Shown: positions 17,123 through 25,993 of the stretch, one piece after another | Position numbering within the stretch: position 1 is the first letter of the stretch | Layout: each line of letters starts with the position of its first letter | Assembly: GCA_016716565.1 (NCBI GenBank) | Contig: JADJWC010000004.1 | Span: 372,001 to 436,000 of the forward strand | Direction of reading: 5' to 3' | Length of the DNA stretch: 64,000 bases | Source: a bacterium | Lineage (GTDB): Bacteria; Bacteroidota; Ignavibacteria; Ignavibacteriales; Ignavibacteriaceae | Program-made: the position numbers and the translations under genes | Notes under the pieces: generated by a model | Database searches by the model: none | Seen by the model: the letters and a program-made list of their open reading frames with translations, nothing else | Told to the model about the DNA's origin: nothing

Positions 17123-18334
17123 CTAATTTAAAAAATCTTTAGGATATGTTTTAAGATTATGTCCAAACTTTAGTTGCTCTTCCATTCTGCAAGACCAAAC
17201 GAGTTGACCGTTCCATACAGTTATATCCGGACAGCCATCGCACATACTTTGTCTTCCATCAGGCATAAAATCGACTGGCTGAATTATCATAACCGATTGG
17301 TAGTGGAGTCTTTTAAAAATATTCAACGGATTTTTATAATAGTTGAAAAATGCTTTTCGTAATTTTTTATCAAGAGCTCCCATTAAAAGCATACTCTTGC
17401 CACGTCTCGTCCATTTTGGTGCTGCGTAAGCCAGATATTTATCAAACCACAAATGATAAAACATCTGAACCATTTCCATTCCTTTGCTACCAACATATCC
17501 ATAAATCTTTTTCTTTGTACCTAATCTTCCAGTTAATAGCCATTTAAATGAATCCGGCTTTTCTGAACCATTTAAATATGCGCAAGGATCAAAGTCAGGA
17601 TATTCTTTTCTGATCAACTCAACAACCTCAGGAGCTTTTATATCAGCTCTTGTTACTTGATCTTCATTGTAAACAAGCTGGCTCATATCAATTTTTTGCG
17701 GACCGAGATAAAAATCATATTCTTTGTTATCAACAGCACGATAGAGAATGAATACCATCACGTTCACAATATCGATATTCTTATGTGCCCATTTTACCAT
17801 TTCAGGAATGTATTTCATCGTGTCTTCATATACGGTTGAATTAAATGCACAGGAAATGTTTCCTTCATCAGCAAGCATTCGTGCATATTTATATCTTAAT
17901 TCATTAAGCTCTAATTCGTTTTTATCTTTCCATTGAGGTCTTCCTTGTTTGCTATCAATGTGAAATGTAAAGCCGAACACGCCCGCTTTTTTAAGTTCGT
18001 GAAGTAATTCCTTTGTTAAAGCCAATCCATTTGTGTTGATGATAGGCTTCATATTTCTTTTTTTAACTTCTTTTACGATATCAATTATATCGGGATGAGT
18101 CAACGGATCTCCGCCAGCAATGGATACACCATCAGCATTTCTTAATTTTACGAACACATCAAGATCAGCTTTAACCTGATCAAGAGATTTATGACCATCT
18201 TTTTCGTTTAATCTGTAGCAGCCTTCACAGTATAAATTACACTTTGAAGTTGGTTCAAGCCAGGAAATAGAGTTGTCAGTGAGATTCCATGGAAGGCGAT
18301 AATAATCAAGATGGTTTAAAGAATTGTTATGCAT
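17123..18334 (-). CDS. radical SAM protein of unknown substrate
   Basis: A 403-residue radical SAM enzyme. The [4Fe-4S]/SAM motif is CNLYCEGC (residues ~33-40), followed by the SAM-binding AGGDPLTHPDI and a typical partial TIM barrel (PIINTNGLALT, FTFHIDSKQG). The C-terminal third is basic and aromatic, with extra cysteines in MCDGCPDITVW and SCRMEE that could hold a second cluster. It is a single-gene unit: GGAG ribosome site 8 nt before the ATG, terminator at 17074, and two palindromes upstream. I cannot name the reaction. Confidence 0.85.
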   Translation of the reverse strand: MHNNSLNHLDYYRLPWNLTDNSISWLEPTSKCNLYCEGCYRLNEKDGHKSLDQVKADLDVFVKLRNADGVSIAGGDPLTHPDIIDIVKEVKKRNMKPIINTNGLALTKELLHELKKAGVFGFTFHIDSKQGRPQWKDKNELELNELRYKYARMLADEGNISCAFNSTVYEDTMKYIPEMVKWAHKNIDIVNVMVFILYRAVDNKEYDFYLGPQKIDMSQLVYNEDQVTRADIKAPEVVELIRKEYPDFDPCAYLNGSEKPDSFKWLLTGRLGTKKKIYGYVGSKGMEMVQMFYHLWFDKYLAYAAPKWTRRGKSMLLMGALDKKLRKAFFNYYKNPLNIFKRLHYQSVMIIQPVDFMPDGRQSMCDGCPDITVWNGQLVWSCRMEEQLKFGHNLKTYPKDFLN

Positions 18335-18410
18335 TTGTTCTCCGTAAATCGCAATTTATTTGTAATTGAAAAATTTTCGACAATAAACTTAAAGTTATTT
18401 TCATATTATG

Positions 18411-18424
18411 ACAAAATATTTTGT
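18411..18424. promoter_or_regulatory. 14-bp palindrome upstream of the radical SAM gene
   Basis: ACAAAATATTTTGT is a perfect palindrome 77-90 nt upstream of the radical SAM ATG. It sits 8 nt from a second palindrome at 18433. Being AT-only in the centre it could occur by chance in this genome, but the pairing with the neighbour site suggests a control region. Confidence 0.35.
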
Positions 18425-18432
18425 AGAGTTTT

Positions 18433-18450
18433 AGTTGCCAACTGGCAACT
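18433..18450. promoter_or_regulatory. 18-bp inverted repeat, candidate operator
   Basis: AGTTGCCA at 18433-18440 and TGGCAACT at 18443-18450 form a perfect inverted repeat with a 2-nt centre. It is in the divergent region between the radical SAM gene and the beta-barrel gene at 18564, a typical place for a dimeric repressor site. It is more G+C-rich than its surroundings. Confidence 0.45.
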
Positions 18451-18563
18451 GTACTAGAAAAGAATATAGAATTACTTTGATTTGTATGTACAATCCAAAA
18501 TCTTTTTTCGATTTATAATTAACATTTGTAAGTTTTCATTTAAGTAAAATAAGGATTAATAAT

Positions 18564-19124
18564 TTGAAAATATTTCTTCTGCTTTTGTTAGTAATTACAC
18601 TTTCAACATTATCAGCTCAAATTCGTTTTAATGCAGGTGCATCATTTAATATTGGAATTCCAACCGGTTCTTTCTCAGATTTAGTTGAAACAGGAATAGG
18701 CGGCTCAGTCGTCAGTGAATTAGTTTTTAGTGATAAGTTATCCGCAACTATTTCTGGTTCATATCAGAATTTTCCAGGTAAAGGAGAAGGTTTTGCTGTA
18801 CAGGGAAAAGTGATTGACTTTTCCGTTCAGGCTATTCCAGTTTTAGCCGGTGTTAGATATTATTTTGTGAATGATTTTTTTGGATTCGCTGAAGCGGGCG
18901 TACATTTTTTAAGAGTTACAGCAGATCTTTATGATGTTTATAGTCAAGAAAAAGTATCGACCGACTATGAAGCAAAATATGCCGGAAGTATTGGGATTGG
19001 TTATCGTTACCAGCTTGCTGATCCTTCTGTATTTGAACTTTGTGGAGCGTATCAAATTGTTCAGGATGATTTTAATTCCTTTGCAATAAGATTAGGTGTC
19101 TTAATTTTATTAGATAATATTTAA
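18564..19124 (+). CDS. outer-membrane beta-barrel protein
   Basis: A 186-residue exported protein with signal peptide KIFLLLLLVITLSTLSAQ. The rest alternates hydrophobic and polar residues with many Gly and aromatic positions, such as FNAGASFNIGIPTG and VRYYFVNDFFGFAEAGVHF, and ends in a beta strand, as in small porin-like barrels of Bacteroidota. The start is TTG at 18564, with AAGGA at 18551-18555. Substrate unknown. Followed after 23 nt by a second barrel gene. Confidence 0.8.
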   Translation: MKIFLLLLLVITLSTLSAQIRFNAGASFNIGIPTGSFSDLVETGIGGSVVSELVFSDKLSATISGSYQNFPGKGEGFAVQGKVIDFSVQAIPVLAGVRYYFVNDFFGFAEAGVHFLRVTADLYDVYSQEKVSTDYEAKYAGSIGIGYRYQLADPSVFELCGAYQIVQDDFNSFAIRLGVLILLDNI

Positions 19125-19147
19125 CCAATAACTCATTTGGGAAAAAA

Positions 19148-19828
19148 ATGAAATTGAAATTTATTTTTATTCTGCCATTACTTTTAACAATTATAATTTA
19201 TCCTCAACAAAATCGTGAAGAAGCGTTAGCTAAAGACGGTTGGTCGGGTGGAATTGCGGGGTGGCTTGGTTGGGAAAATTTTGATATCTCCGAAAATTTT
19301 GAAAATGTGAATTCGAATTCAAAAGTCGACGGCTTTAACTTTGTATTTAGTTCACGCAACGGAAGCATCGTTGAAACTAATGCCGTTTTTGGATTTGATT
19401 TCCAGTGGCGTCAAAAGGACAGAACAACGTCTCCGGATCCGAATCCTGATAATTCAAGTGAAACTTTTAATGAAAAAATCTGGTTTCTTGGTTTATGGGC
19501 AAGATATTACTTTCCAATGGGCGGTAACTTTGCATTATTCATTGAAGGTTCAGGTGGTTATGCATCTTTCTCACAGAAAAATGAAACTATAACTACACTT
19601 GAATATGCTTACTACAATAATGATGCTTATGCTAATGGATTTGCATACAACGGGGGTATGGGTCTCTCCCATTTTGTCACGAATACAATTGCCTTTGAAA
19701 TAACCGGCAGATGGGAAGGAGGCAGTTTGAACGGAGAAAATAAAAACTATCTGGGAAACACGAATGAATTAAATATCAAGCTTGGAAATATTTTTATTCT
19801 TTTTGGTTTTCAGGTATATCTCAGATAA
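19148..19828 (+). CDS. outer-membrane beta-barrel protein
   Basis: A 226-residue protein with signal peptide KLKFIFILPLLLTIIIYPQ. The mature part shows repeated Gly/aromatic beta strands (GGIAGWLGWENFDI, LWARYYFPMGGNFALFIEG) and ends in LFGFQVYLR, a typical barrel C-terminus. It resembles the preceding protein in layout but not obviously in sequence. Likely co-transcribed with it. Function unknown. Confidence 0.8.
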   Translation: MKLKFIFILPLLLTIIIYPQQNREEALAKDGWSGGIAGWLGWENFDISENFENVNSNSKVDGFNFVFSSRNGSIVETNAVFGFDFQWRQKDRTTSPDPNPDNSSETFNEKIWFLGLWARYYFPMGGNFALFIEGSGGYASFSQKNETITTLEYAYYNNDAYANGFAYNGGMGLSHFVTNTIAFEITGRWEGGSLNGENKNYLGNTNELNIKLGNIFILFGFQVYLR

Positions 19829-19842
19829 AATTCATAAAAAAA

Positions 19843-19864
19843 GGAGACTACTTTCGTAATCTCC
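19843..19864 (-). terminator. rho-independent terminator of the 37-residue membrane protein gene
   Basis: Stem 19843-19851 / 19856-19864 (9 bp with one mismatch, tetraloop). On the minus strand GGAGATTAC...GTAGTCTCC is followed by seven T residues (the A run at 19836-19842). It lies 46 nt after the small gene's stop. Confidence 0.7.
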
Positions 19865-19909
19865 TAACGATCGCCCTCACCACAAATTAATTTACTGGAG
19901 TAAAATCAG

Positions 19910-20023
19910 TTATTTAAACATTTTTTCAATTTCCGATTTGGATTTTTTTATACCTCGAATTGAGATAACTATAAATAGTAATAGTCCGCCTAAAATTATT
20001 CCGGCAAGTAAGTACACTGCCAT
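19910..20023 (-). CDS. small single-pass membrane protein (37 aa)
   Basis: Too short for usual gene calls but well supported. The minus strand has a GGAGGG ribosome site (20031-20036), 7 nt before an ATG at 20023. The product is MAVYLLAGIILGGLLLFIVI, then SIRGIKKSKSEIEKMFK: one transmembrane helix followed by a basic, helical cytoplasmic tail. A strong intrinsic terminator follows. The layout suggests a deliberately expressed small membrane protein, perhaps a partner of a larger complex. An ATG 15 nt further upstream is in frame, but the ribosome site favours 20023. Function unknown. Confidence 0.65.
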   Translation of the reverse strand: MAVYLLAGIILGGLLLFIVISIRGIKKSKSEIEKMFK

Positions 20024-20208
20024 AAATTTACCCTCCATTTTTACCTTCAGAAATTCAACGATTATGCCACACAAGCGAATTCTGAGAATGGGGAATAATC
20101 ATCCAAATCTTGCTGTTAAGTAAAGCTTGATGTATCTAATTGGAATCTAAAATGAGAATTGTATCAAAAAGGATGGGTGCTTTGGTCGAGCTTTATTTAA
20201 TAAAAATT

Positions 20209-20505
20209 TTAGTTTCTATTTAACACAATTGGGACGCCATTGTAAAAATAGATTCTGCCATAATTTTCAGTTAACCAGTATAGTGGTCTTCCTGTCGATT
20301 TATATTTTTCTACAATGTTAATTCTAATAACCTCCGGTCGTTCGTGAATATTAATAACTGCATCACAAAATTCTTCCGGTGAATTGCATACAGCTTCGTC
20401 TAATTCAACTTCTAAAATCTTTTGCTTGTTTATCATAATTGATTTGGAGATAATCTGATTTACAAGCAGAGGTTTGTAAGTCAATGTTACTTCGAAACTT
20501 CTCAT
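20209..20505 (-). CDS. hypothetical protein
   Basis: A short protein without recognised domain. From ATG at 20505 it is 98 residues and starts MRSFEVTLTYKPLLV; a TTG at 20541 would add 12 residues. The pattern of the sequence (ILEVELDEAVCNSPEEFCDA, then INIVEKYKSTGRPLYWLTEN) suggests an alpha/beta cytoplasmic protein. No clear operon partner: 180 nt separate it from the small membrane protein gene on the same strand. Coding nature is likely but not proved. Confidence 0.5.
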   Translation of the reverse strand: MRSFEVTLTYKPLLVNQIISKSIMINKQKILEVELDEAVCNSPEEFCDAVINIHERPEVIRINIVEKYKSTGRPLYWLTENYGRIYFYNGVPIVLNRN

Positions 20506-20816
20506 GCTATTTGAAAAACCTGTCCATTTGCTTATTGACAATCTATGAAATAGTTTTATTAATAAGCATTGTAGCTTATATAGAATCGATACTAAGATAA
20601 TTGTTTGTCAGCATTACCATTAAAATATGTAATGAATCATAAAAAGTGAAGTAATTTTTTAATGCAAATATTGTATTTCAAGAGCTGCCATTTATTTGCC
20701 GCTTATCAAGTATTTAGAATCAACTATTTTTTTCTCTTGGCTCAAGGGCGGTATTGAGTTAAATTCGGGCGACAAAAATCAAATCAAATATTTAATAATA
20801 TATTTAGGAGTAAAAT
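20506..20816. other. divergent intergenic region
   Basis: About 310 nt between the minus-strand hypothetical gene and the M16 protease operon, very AT-rich. No RNA gene, repeat or convincing long open frame is visible. It must hold the promoter for the protease operon. The only clear element is the ribosome site TAGGAG at 20805-20810 in front of the GTG at 20817. Confidence 0.4.
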
Positions 20817-22166
20817 GTGTGCAGAAAAAAACTAATGCTGACCATAGGATTGATGTCGATCATGCTTACCAATTTAAACGCAAGTGACGACAAAATCCTA
20901 CCGTATCCAATTTATCAACACAAATTAGATAACGGATTAAATGTAGTAACCGTTCCTTTTGATAGTCCTGGTCTTGCTGCATTCTATATTGTTGTTCGTG
21001 TAGGTTCAAGAAATGAAGTTGAAGATGGAGTAACAGGTTTTGCTCATTTCTTTGAACACATGATGTTCAGAGGGACAGATAAATATCCACGTGAAGAATA
21101 TAACAAAGTATTAAAAATGACTGGTGCAGGTGCAAATGCAAACACTTCACTTGACCGGACAATTTATCATATGACAGGAAATGTTGATTATCTTGAAAAG
21201 ATGTTTGAGCTGGAATCAGACAGATTTATGAATCTTAAATATCCTGAACACGATTTTAAAGTAGAAGCAGGTGCTGTTAAAGGTGAATACACAAAAAACT
21301 TTGCCAATCCTTATCAAAGACTTTACGAAAGTCTTTTGAACACTGCATTTGATGTTCATACTTACAAACATACTACAATGGGATTTTTTGAGGACATAGT
21401 TGACATGCCAAACCAGTATGAATATTCAATTGAGTTTTTTAATCGATACTACAGACCTGAGTATTCAACCATAGTTGTTGTTGGTGATGTTAACAAAGAA
21501 AAGGTTAATTCACTTGCTGAGAAATATTTTGGCAATTGGGAAACTGGAAATTACTCTGCTGAAATTCCTGTTGAACCACCGCAAAAAGAAAAAAGATCTG
21601 TTCATTTACAGGATGGTTCAATTCCACCATATATGAGCATGAATTATAAAGGTCCTGCATTCAGCGATACAAAAATTGATATGCCCGCAATTGATGTAAT
21701 GAATACAATTCTATTCTCACAAAACTCAAAACTCTATAAAAAGCTTGTTGTTGAAGAACAGAAACTAAGATTTCTCGGTGGCGGAGCGATGGATTCCCGT
21801 GATCCATATCTTATCAATATCCAGGCTTCATTCATTAATAAAGATGATTTTCAATATGTGCGAGATGAAATAACAAAAGCGATTAATGAAATAAAACATA
21901 ATGGAGTTGATCCAAAGGTTCTGGAAGAGACCAAATCGAATTTAAAATACAGTTATGCAATGGGTATTGATAATCCTGATGCAATAGCAAATTCAGTTAG
22001 TCATTACATTTATCTTACGGGTGATCCCGAGTCATTAAATCGTTTATATACAATGTACGATAAAGTAACTGACGAAGCCATCAAGATGATTGCAGATAAA
22101 TATTACATTGAAAGCGGATTGACAATAGCTACAATTTCAGCCGATGAGAAAGGAGGGGTAGAATAA
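20817..22166 (+). CDS. M16 family zinc metallopeptidase, catalytic subunit
   Basis: Exported insulinase/PqqL-type protease. After a signal peptide (to about residue 22), the inverted zinc motif HFFEH is at residues 77-81 and the third ligand Glu at 156 (VKGEY), the HxxEH-X74-E spacing of active M16 enzymes. It starts at GTG 20817, 6 nt after TAGGAG. At 449 residues it is one half of a clam-shell pair; the second half is the next gene, which overlaps by 1 nt. Confidence 0.92.
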   Translation: MCRKKLMLTIGLMSIMLTNLNASDDKILPYPIYQHKLDNGLNVVTVPFDSPGLAAFYIVVRVGSRNEVEDGVTGFAHFFEHMMFRGTDKYPREEYNKVLKMTGAGANANTSLDRTIYHMTGNVDYLEKMFELESDRFMNLKYPEHDFKVEAGAVKGEYTKNFANPYQRLYESLLNTAFDVHTYKHTTMGFFEDIVDMPNQYEYSIEFFNRYYRPEYSTIVVVGDVNKEKVNSLAEKYFGNWETGNYSAEIPVEPPQKEKRSVHLQDGSIPPYMSMNYKGPAFSDTKIDMPAIDVMNTILFSQNSKLYKKLVVEEQKLRFLGGGAMDSRDPYLINIQASFINKDDFQYVRDEITKAINEIKHNGVDPKVLEETKSNLKYSYAMGIDNPDAIANSVSHYIYLTGDPESLNRLYTMYDKVTDEAIKMIADKYYIESGLTIATISADEKGGVE

Positions 22167-23698
22167 TGAAGACTTTAATCATTTCAATTTTACTAACCGG
22201 TATTATTATGGCACAGGAAATCGTTGAATTAAAACAGCCTAATTCAGCTAAACTTGTTGTTAAATTTATGTTTAAGAATGGATCAATTAGCGATCCTCAG
22301 GGGAAAGAAGGATTGACTTATACTACTTCTCAGTTGATTACTCAAGGTGGAACAGGTGAACTTACTTTCGGTGATATTCAAGACAAAATCTATCCAATGG
22401 CAGCAAGCTATTATTCATCAGTCGATAAAGAGGTTGCAATATTTACTTTTCAATTTCACAAAGACTGGATGGATGAGTTTTATCCAATTATGATTGGACT
22501 TATAACGAATCCATCATTATCCCAATCTGATTTTGATAGAGTGAAAGTTAATCAGCAGGCTTATGTTGATCAGGTAATCCGTGCTTCGTCTGATGAAGAA
22601 TACAGCAAAAAAGCATTAGAAGATTTTCTGTTCAGAGGAACCAACTATCAACATATGATCGAAGGAAAATCAGCTTCCGTCAGTGGAATAACTCTCGATG
22701 ATGTTAAAGCACACTACAAAAAATATTTCACAAGAAATAATCTGATGGTAGGGATTGCTGGAAATTACAGCGAAGATTTTCTGAATAAATTAAAAAGTGA
22801 TCTCAATAAATTACCGGACACGATACCGACAGTTCCAATCCCACCAGTTGTGAAATCGCCCAATGGTATTGAAGTAGAAATAATCGCAAAGGAAGGAGCT
22901 TTTGGCTCTGCAATTTTCACCGGATATCCGCTCTCAATAACCAGAGCAGACGATGATTTTGCAGCGTTAATGGTGGCAAATTCATATTTAGGTGAACACA
23001 GAAAATCTTACGGAAAACTCTATCAGATGATTCGTGAACAACGCTCAATGAACTATGGTGATTACTCATACATTGAATGGTACAATAACGGTGGTGGAAA
23101 CATGCTTCCTCCTTCAGGTGTACCAAGACATTCAAACTATTTTGCGTTGTGGATAAGACCTGTTCAGATTGCAAAGCAACTGAAAGCGCAGTATGAAGAA
23201 TTAAGTGATATAAATATTGGTCACGCTCATTTTGCATTACGAATGGCTTTGAGAGAAATGGATAAGATGATTAAAAACGGAATCTCACAGGAAGATTTTG
23301 AAGCAACACGTGCTTTCCTTCAAAGTTACATTAAGCTATACATTAAATCACCCGATGAGCAACTTGGTTATTTAATGGATTCAAAAATGTACGGCAGAGA
23401 AAATTATATTCAGGAGCTAGGTGAGCTGCTTTCAAAAGTTACACTTGATGATGTTAATTCAGCAATAAAAAAATATATGCAGATTGAAAATATGAAAATC
23501 ACAATCGTGACCGATGTCAGTGAAGCCGAACCACTTGCAAAAAGTCTAAAGGAAAACTTGACTTCACCAATGAGCTATTCCAATATTGTCAAAGCTGGAT
23601 TATCCGAAGAGATCCTGAACGAAGATGCAGCAACAGAAAACTTCAAATTGAATGTTAAAAATGTAACAATTGTTGATTCGAAAGACACATTCAAGTAA
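22166..23698 (+). CDS. M16 family peptidase, non-catalytic partner
   Basis: A 510-residue exported protein (MKTLIISILLTGIIMAQEI) with the M16 fold but no HxxEH: the corresponding region reads TYTTSQLITQGGTGEL. The C-terminal inactive-domain pattern (LMVANSYLGEHRKSYGKLYQ, then MIREQRSMNYGDYSY) retains the Arg/Tyr loop that helps bind substrate in paired M16 enzymes. Typical two-gene organisation, with the catalytic and substrate-binding halves encoded as an operon. A strong terminator follows. Confidence 0.9.
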   Translation: MKTLIISILLTGIIMAQEIVELKQPNSAKLVVKFMFKNGSISDPQGKEGLTYTTSQLITQGGTGELTFGDIQDKIYPMAASYYSSVDKEVAIFTFQFHKDWMDEFYPIMIGLITNPSLSQSDFDRVKVNQQAYVDQVIRASSDEEYSKKALEDFLFRGTNYQHMIEGKSASVSGITLDDVKAHYKKYFTRNNLMVGIAGNYSEDFLNKLKSDLNKLPDTIPTVPIPPVVKSPNGIEVEIIAKEGAFGSAIFTGYPLSITRADDDFAALMVANSYLGEHRKSYGKLYQMIREQRSMNYGDYSYIEWYNNGGGNMLPPSGVPRHSNYFALWIRPVQIAKQLKAQYEELSDINIGHAHFALRMALREMDKMIKNGISQEDFEATRAFLQSYIKLYIKSPDEQLGYLMDSKMYGRENYIQELGELLSKVTLDDVNSAIKKYMQIENMKITIVTDVSEAEPLAKSLKENLTSPMSYSNIVKAGLSEEILNEDAATENFKLNVKNVTIVDSKDTFK

Positions 23699-23722
23699 GG
23701 TCTAACTTTTAGTGGACTATAT

Positions 23723-23749
23723 AGCCGGGTTAAATCCCGGCTTTTTTTT
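23723..23749 (+). terminator. rho-independent terminator of the M16 operon
   Basis: Stem AGCCGGG (23723-23729) / CCCGGCT (23736-23742), 6-nt loop, followed by eight T. It overlaps the last codons of the convergent peptidase gene, whose stop is at 23730-23732. Confidence 0.9.
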
Positions 23750-25040
23750 GAGGAATTCTATAATCCAGCCAATACTCCAATTTATTTATTATAAAATTTC
23801 GCTCTTCATCATCAAAACTATTAATTCTCGTTCGATGATTACCACCTTTCTTTACCATTTTAATGGAGTTGGTTTCTCCAGTAAGTTCAACTGCTGTGGC
23901 AGACCAGGAATCAATCTCACCGTAAATAAAAATCATATTATTGCCATATTTCTGAATCCAGCTATTTATCTTTTGCATACTGCAGCAATCAAATACAGGT
24001 CTGAGATTTTCTGGCAAAAATATTTTACTCGTTGGTTCTTTCACTTCTATTAACAAATCTTTAAAATCAGTTATATCATAACCATAGTATCCCATTTGTG
24101 CATAAGCCTGGTAAGCAAAGGGAATATTTGGTATAGCTTCCTGATCTGAAAAGTATGTGTAAGATGAACCGTTTTGTAGATGATCCCACAACTCTTCGTT
24201 GGAAGCCGTTGTATCAGGGATTTGATCGCAGGTTGTGTATTGCCATTGCCAGAATGCAAATCCGTACTCGAGCACGATGTACTCGAAGATTAATCTATCA
24301 TTTCCTAATGAAAAAGTATAACTATTTTCTTTTGCTTCGTTAAGAAAGAGTGGAATTAATTGATCAGCTCTTTTTAAAACTTCTCTCTGAAAAAGAACCA
24401 TTTTTGTTCTGCACTCTTCATTACCGACATTATCGAGAAAATGATAAATACGAGGATCTTCCGAGGCTAGGTTGAGAGGTGCCACATAACACACTGATGC
24501 ATCAGCATCATCCGGAAAAAAATATTTATGGATATAGGTTGTTTGTCCGCCTTTACTGATTCCTGTTGTTATCCATTTGTCCTGATAGATCTCTTTCAAA
24601 GTTGCAATAATATTGTGGTGATCATTCGCAGCTTGCTCGATTGTCAAATAATTCCAATCAATACTATCGGGAACAGATTCTCCAAAGAAACGATGCTCAA
24701 CAACGACTTTATTGCACTTTAATATTGATGCAAGTTCATTACCTCTATTTAAATCGATGTTGTATCCGTCAAGTTCAATGACCATTGGAAGGGAATAATC
24801 GTTGTGAGACAGATAAAATTTTTGCTCGAATTTTTTTCCGTTGGGATTATGATGATCAATAGGTTGCTCGATATATATTTTAAATGCCTCAGTATATTCT
24901 GAGTCTGGTTGAATTCTTTCAACGCTTAGAATTCCTGGAAGAGATTCAAGTTTTTTCTTTAGTTCATTCTGTGAAGAGAGAAGGGAGGAGCAAAGAAGTA
25001 CAATCCCGAGAGCAATTACAGAAAGCTTAAACATTTTCAT
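23730..25040 (-). CDS. secreted S37/S28-type serine peptidase (prolyl-tripeptidyl-peptidase-like)
   Basis: A 436-residue exported protein with a signal peptide (KLSVIALGIVLLCSSLLSSQ). It has the alpha/beta-hydrolase fold of the S37 (PS-10) group: an IEQPIDHHNP strand, VVEHRFFGES, nucleophile elbow TGISKGGQT (Ser near residue 160), acid YGEIDSWSA and His in KGGNHRTRI. S37 and the related S28 family are known for tripeptidyl/prolyl peptidase activity. It is the last gene of the PRODH-HOGA-AGXT-DMT transcription unit, 34 nt after the transporter gene, so peptide supply for that pathway is a reasonable inference. Confidence 0.82.
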   Translation of the reverse strand: MKMFKLSVIALGIVLLCSSLLSSQNELKKKLESLPGILSVERIQPDSEYTEAFKIYIEQPIDHHNPNGKKFEQKFYLSHNDYSLPMVIELDGYNIDLNRGNELASILKCNKVVVEHRFFGESVPDSIDWNYLTIEQAANDHHNIIATLKEIYQDKWITTGISKGGQTTYIHKYFFPDDADASVCYVAPLNLASEDPRIYHFLDNVGNEECRTKMVLFQREVLKRADQLIPLFLNEAKENSYTFSLGNDRLIFEYIVLEYGFAFWQWQYTTCDQIPDTTASNEELWDHLQNGSSYTYFSDQEAIPNIPFAYQAYAQMGYYGYDITDFKDLLIEVKEPTSKIFLPENLRPVFDCCSMQKINSWIQKYGNNMIFIYGEIDSWSATAVELTGETNSIKMVKKGGNHRTRINSFDDEERNFIINKLEYWLDYRIPQKKAGI

Positions 25041-25074
25041 TATAAGCTCCTCTGAGTAGTTAAATTGAATAATT

Positions 25075-25953
25075 TTATTTTTTCTTACCGAAAAGATAAA
25101 GCTGAGATAGAATCATTCCAAGTAACATTAAAATGCAACCTAATAATCCTCTTAATGGAATTGATTCATTAAGAATCAGCCATCCGCCAATAACTGCAAA
25201 TACTGCCTCAAGACTCATAATGATTGCAGCATTTGCCGGATGGGCTTCACGCTGGGCAACAACTTGAATTGTAAATGCTATCCCAACTGAAAATAAACCG
25301 GCATAAAGAATCGGAAGTAAAGCTTGCAAAATATTTTGTATTTGTATTGATTCAGTGAATACGGCTGCTAATAAGCTGAGAATCGAACAAACAACAAATT
25401 GAGAAAAAGCCAGCTTGAAAGGATCAATTCTTTTTGAATAAAATCCAATTACCAGAATCTGTATTGCCCAGAAAAATGCACCGATAAAAACAAGCACATC
25501 TCCAATGTTTATTTCAAATGATTCATTTACACTCAATAGATATAATCCGAATATTGCAACTACAGCACCAAACCATGTAAACATTGATGTCTTCTGCTTT
25601 ACGAACAAACCCAATATCGGAACGAGAATTATGTAAAAACCGGTAATGAATCCAGCTTTACCAGCATCAGTGTAAACCAAGCCGCTTTGCTGAAATGTGG
25701 CTCCAAGAAAAAGTACTGTTCCGGATGCTATTCCACCATAAAGAAGATTTTTATCTGAAAATGTCTGCGGGTTATTGTTCTCAAATTTTCTTTTTTGATT
25801 GAGTAGAAGCAAAGGAATTAGTGAAAGACTTCCGAGAGTAAATCTTGCTGTGTTAAATGTGAAGGGACCGAGATATTCCATTCCTGCTCTTTGTGCCACA
25901 AAGGCAAATCCCCAGATAACGGCAGTTAAAAGTAAAAGTAGATTTGATTTCAT
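25075..25953 (-). CDS. DMT-family (EamA) transporter
   Basis: A 292-residue membrane protein with ten hydrophobic helices in two EamA repeats: LLLLTAVIWGFAFVAQRAGM at the N-terminus and, after the middle, GALFWAIQ-type FIGAFFWAIQILVIGFYSK with the second repeat ending LGCILMLLGMIL. Such proteins move amino acids and metabolites, often as exporters. Located between the AGXT gene (40 nt) and the peptidase gene (34 nt). The substrate could be an amino acid made or used by the neighbouring pathway, but the sequence does not show which. Confidence 0.88.
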   Translation of the reverse strand: MKSNLLLLLTAVIWGFAFVAQRAGMEYLGPFTFNTARFTLGSLSLIPLLLLNQKRKFENNNPQTFSDKNLLYGGIASGTVLFLGATFQQSGLVYTDAGKAGFITGFYIILVPILGLFVKQKTSMFTWFGAVVAIFGLYLLSVNESFEINIGDVLVFIGAFFWAIQILVIGFYSKRIDPFKLAFSQFVVCSILSLLAAVFTESIQIQNILQALLPILYAGLFSVGIAFTIQVVAQREAHPANAAIIMSLEAVFAVIGGWLILNESIPLRGLLGCILMLLGMILSQLYLFGKKK

Positions 25954-25993
25954 AATACATCCTGAATTTATTTCAGGATCTTAATTATAGATT

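Noticed and set aside
20696..20887. Short open frame upstream of the M16 gene
   Set aside because: It overlaps the start of the protease gene in another frame, lacks a ribosome site and has no recognisable sequence.
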